The position numbers and the translations under genes were made by a program. This document shows positions 61,284-64,000 of a stretch of 64,000 nucleotides of DNA, piece by piece. The notes below the pieces were generated by a model. That model did not search any database and was not told the DNA's origin. It saw only the letters and a list, made by a program, of their open reading frames with translations. The first letter of the stretch is position 1. Each line of letters begins with the position of its first letter. Where the stretch lies: positions 62,001 to 126,000 of the forward strand of contig JUEB01000011.1 in NCBI GenBank assembly GCA_000802095.1, written 5' to 3'. The stretch is from Peptococcaceae bacterium BICA1-7 (GTDB lineage Bacteria > Bacillota > Desulfotomaculia > Desulfotomaculales > Desulfocucumaceae).

Positions 61284-63929
61284 TTATTTATTCTTTATCC
61301 GGGCCTGAGCAGCCGCCAGTCTGGCAACCGGAACTCTGAAGGGGGAGCAGCTTACATAGTTAAGGCCGATAAGGTGACAGAACTCTATGGACTCGGGCTC
61401 TCCTCCGTGCTCTCCACATATGCCTATGAGCAGGTCGGGCCTGACCTTCCTCCCCAGCTCTACGGCCATCCTCATAAGCTTGCCCACTCCTTTGCGGTCC
61501 AGCACCACGAAGGGATTTTCCTTTAATATCTTTTTGCCCAGGTATTCAGTCATAAACTTGCCCTCGGCATCATCCCTGGAGAAGCCAAGGGTGGTCTGGG
61601 TAAGGTCGTTGGTTCCGAAGGAGAAGAAGTCTGCCTCTTTGGCAATCTCATCGGCCAAAAGGGCTGCCCTGGGAACTTCTATCATGGTTCCCACGGTGTA
61701 TTCAAATTCAATACCCTTTTCCTTCATCACATCACTGGCCACCCCAATAACCATTTCTTTGAGGTAAGTTAGTTCGTTGACATCTATAATAAGAGGTATT
61801 TCCACTTCCGGTATCACCGTGCACCCTTCCTTCACCAACATGGCGCTGGCTTCAAAGATAGCCCTGGCCTGCATGGCGTACACCTCGGGGAAGGAGATGC
61901 CCAAACGGCAGCCCCTGTGGCCCAGCATAGGATTGAATTCCGACAACGCCCTGACCTTGCGCAGCAGATCTTCTTTTTCGGCCAGCTCTGAGGCACTGCC
62001 GCCAGTGAGGCGCAGGCGGGTTATTTCTACGGCCAACTCCTCGGCGTTGGGCAGGAATTCATGCAGGGGAGGGTCTAAAAGCCTTATGGTTACCGGCAGC
62101 CCTTCCATGGCCAGGAGTATTCCATAAAAATCTCCCCTCTGCACGGGAAGAAGCTTATCAAGGGCTTCCTGGCGCTCCTCCACTGTGGAGGCCAGTATCA
62201 TCTCCTGCACTATAGGCAGGCGGTCCTGAGCCATGAACATATGCTCGGTCCTGGTAAGGCCTATGCCTTCAGCGCCGAATTCCCTGGCCTTGGCCGAGTC
62301 CTCGGGGTTGTCGGCGTTGGCCCTGACCCCCAGGGTGCGCACATCATCGGCCCATTGCAGAAGGGTCCTGAATTCGTCGGAAAGCTCCGGGTCGATCATG
62401 GGCACTTCACCTCTGATAACCTGGCCGGTGGCGCCGTCTATGGAAATCTGGTCACCTTCTTTAAATACAAGATTCCCCACCGCAAAATTTTGGGCCTCAT
62501 AATTAATGCGCAGGGACTCACAGCCGCACACGCAGGGCTTGCCCATACCCCTGGCCACCACCGCGGCGTGGCTGGTCATGCCGCCGCGGGAGGTCAGTAT
62601 CCCCTGAGCAGCCACAATTCCATGGATATCATCCGGAGTGGTCTCAGTCCGTACCAAAATTACCTTTTCTCCATCCCTGGCCACCTTTTCGGCCTCGTCG
62701 GAATCAAAGATAACCTTGCCGGAAGCTGCCCCCGGTGAAGCCGGCAGGCCCACGGCTATTACGTCGAGCCTGGCGCTGGAATCTATTCTCCTGTGCAGCA
62801 GCTGGTCCAACTGGGAGGCCTCCACCCTGACCAGGGCCTCTTCTTTGGTAATAAGCCCCTGGTTGACCATGTCTACCGCTATCTTGATGGCAGCGGCGGC
62901 AGTACGCTTACCGTTCCTGGTCTGAAGCATGTAAAGCTTGTTCCGCTCGATGGTAAACTCTATATCCTGCATGTTCCTGTAGTGTTTTTCCAGAAGCTCA
63001 CAGGTTTCCACAAACTGCCTGTATACCTCGGGCATATCCTTTTCCAGGGTGGCAATGGGCTGGGGTGTTCTTATCCCGGCCACCACATCCTCGCCCTGGG
63101 CGTTGATCAGATACTCGCCGTATAGCTGGTCAGATCCCGTTGACGGGCTTCTGGTGAAGGCCACGCCGGTTCCGCAGTCATTGCCCATATTACCGAAGAC
63201 CATGGTCTGCACGTTTACAGCAGTGCCCAGTTCATCTGAAATTTTGTTTATTCTCCTGTAAATAATAGCCCGGTCATTATTCCACGAGTTAAAGACGGCA
63301 TATATGGCCATGAACATCTGCTCAACGGGATCCTGGGGAAATTTGGTATGTGTTTCACGCTCGATCAGCTTTTTATACTCTTCTATGACCTCGGCCCAGT
63401 CGGAGGCCTCTAGCTGGTTATCAAAGGAAACTCCCTTTTTATCCTTCTGCGCATCCAGTATACGCTCAAATTTATGGTGATCTATGCCCATCACCACATC
63501 CCCGAACATATTTAGAAGACGCCTGTAACAGTCGTAGGCAAATCTGGGATTACCGGTTATCCTGGCCAGTCCCTCCACTGTATTGTCGTTAAGCCCCAGG
63601 TTGAGCACCGTATCCATCATGCCCGGCATGGAGATGGGCGCTCCGGATCTTATGCTTACCAGAAGCGGCTTCTCAAGGTCACCGAATTTTTTGCCGGTCT
63701 TTTCCTCGATGACGGCCAGGGCATCCTGGACCTGATCCTTCAAACCCGGGGGAAACTTCCTGTCTTCTATGTAAAACTCCTTACAGGTTTCGGTGGTGAT
63801 GCAAAAGCCCGGCGGGACGGGAATGCCCAGGTTGGTCATCTCGGCCAGGTTGGCGCCCTTCCCTCCTAAGAGGTCCTTCATGTCGGCCTTCCCCTCTTCG
63901 AACAGGTAGACATACTTCTTATTTGCCAT
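61284..63929 (-). CDS. ppdK: Pyruvate phosphate dikinase
   Basis: Interconverts pyruvate, ATP and phosphate with PEP, AMP and PPi. The nucleotide-binding domain starts with LLGGKGANLAEM, the phosphohistidine domain has GGMTSHAAVVARGMGKPCVCG with the catalytic His, and the PEP domain has FGTNDLTQTTLGFSRDDA and CGEHGG. ATG 63929 follows GGGGTGAAAGAT; the frame opens at 63980. Length 881 is normal. It overlaps its regulator gene by 11 bases. Confidence 0.97.
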   Translation of the reverse strand: MANKKYVYLFEEGKADMKDLLGGKGANLAEMTNLGIPVPPGFCITTETCKEFYIEDRKFPPGLKDQVQDALAVIEEKTGKKFGDLEKPLLVSIRSGAPISMPGMMDTVLNLGLNDNTVEGLARITGNPRFAYDCYRRLLNMFGDVVMGIDHHKFERILDAQKDKKGVSFDNQLEASDWAEVIEEYKKLIERETHTKFPQDPVEQMFMAIYAVFNSWNNDRAIIYRRINKISDELGTAVNVQTMVFGNMGNDCGTGVAFTRSPSTGSDQLYGEYLINAQGEDVVAGIRTPQPIATLEKDMPEVYRQFVETCELLEKHYRNMQDIEFTIERNKLYMLQTRNGKRTAAAAIKIAVDMVNQGLITKEEALVRVEASQLDQLLHRRIDSSARLDVIAVGLPASPGAASGKVIFDSDEAEKVARDGEKVILVRTETTPDDIHGIVAAQGILTSRGGMTSHAAVVARGMGKPCVCGCESLRINYEAQNFAVGNLVFKEGDQISIDGATGQVIRGEVPMIDPELSDEFRTLLQWADDVRTLGVRANADNPEDSAKAREFGAEGIGLTRTEHMFMAQDRLPIVQEMILASTVEERQEALDKLLPVQRGDFYGILLAMEGLPVTIRLLDPPLHEFLPNAEELAVEITRLRLTGGSASELAEKEDLLRKVRALSEFNPMLGHRGCRLGISFPEVYAMQARAIFEASAMLVKEGCTVIPEVEIPLIIDVNELTYLKEMVIGVASDVMKEKGIEFEYTVGTMIEVPRAALLADEIAKEADFFSFGTNDLTQTTLGFSRDDAEGKFMTEYLGKKILKENPFVVLDRKGVGKLMRMAVELGRKVRPDLLIGICGEHGGEPESIEFCHLIGLNYVSCSPFRVPVARLAAAQARIKNK

Positions 63930-64000
63930 ATCTTTCACCCCTGTAATAGATTTCCAGGACCCTGCTTGCGGTTTCCTCAACAGCCTTACTGGTAACGTCA
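63919..64000 (-). CDS. PPDK regulatory protein (PSRP/DUF299), C-terminal end only
   Basis: Reading in from the right edge, one frame encodes DVTSKAVEETASRVLEIYYR and a stop at 63919. The DVT-K-VEETA pattern is the C-terminal motif of the bifunctional kinase/phosphorylase that switches PPDK by ADP-dependent phosphorylation. The stop lies inside the ppdK start region, so the pair is coupled. Confidence 0.7.
   Translation of the reverse strand, partial: DVTSKAVEETASRVLEIYYRGERYGK

Overview
The window looks like chromosomal DNA of an anaerobic, spore-lineage Firmicute, most likely a Desulfotomaculum/Pelotomaculum-type Peptococcaceae. This is inferred from gene content (dgt-dnaG-rpoD order, pyruvate phosphate dikinase with its PSRP regulator, a small siroheme sulfite reductase, AcuA, acyl-CoA beta-oxidation genes, a ferredoxin-dependent indolepyruvate-type oxidoreductase) and from the absence of any enzyme of aerobic respiration. 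It is not a database identification.

Left end (1-7064): an AT-rich accessory block with a type I restriction system (hsdS running off the edge, hsdR), two convergent tyrosine recombinases and a tRNA-Leu(GAG). The second recombinase starts just beyond the tRNA 3' end, so this is probably the integrase end of a tRNA-inserted element that continues outside the window.

Core block A (7.1-28.6 kb): mostly ordinary chromosome. It holds coaE with a lytic transglycosylase, an ADP-ribosylglycohydrolase, a GAF/HD-GYP protein, a small sulfite reductase, a MetE/UroD-like protein, two SLC13/ArsB-type carriers, a cell-wall amidase with three C-terminal repeats, trmK-nif3, acuA, three membrane-anchored unknown proteins, a hotdog thioesterase and a radical SAM protein. 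Four intergenic spacers carry the same kind of imperfect hairpin, with arms made of degenerate 7-bp repeats.

Catabolic block (28.85-55.17 kb): this stretch is bracketed by a 28-bp exact direct repeat of the tRNA-Val 3' end (28847-28874 and 55143-55170). It is best read as a 26-kb catabolic island that has lost its integrase or has it elsewhere. The left part is a sigma-54-controlled fatty-acid module: crotonase, hydroxyacyl-CoA dehydrogenase, acyl-CoA dehydrogenase, the enhancer-binding regulator, and a divergent thiolase with a near-perfect -24/-12 promoter and two palindromic upstream sites. The right part holds a ROK repressor and the genes it probably controls: a phosphodiesterase-like enzyme, a translationally coupled glcD-glcF / frhB-iorA-iorB cluster, an MFS carrier, a secreted alpha/beta hydrolase and two soluble chemotaxis-type proteins. 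A recurring 20-22-bp palindrome beginning AGTT and ending AACT sits in front of these units and of the repressor gene. I infer one uptake-and-oxidation system in which an ester-like compound is cleaved outside the cell, imported, oxidised from hydroxy acid to keto acid, and then converted to acyl-CoA with reduced ferredoxin.

Core block B (55.1-64 kb): a four-tRNA cluster (Asn, Met/Ile, Glu, Val), rpoD, dnaG, dgt, an FMN reductase, thpR, ppdK and the tail of the PSRP gene. All are on the minus strand.
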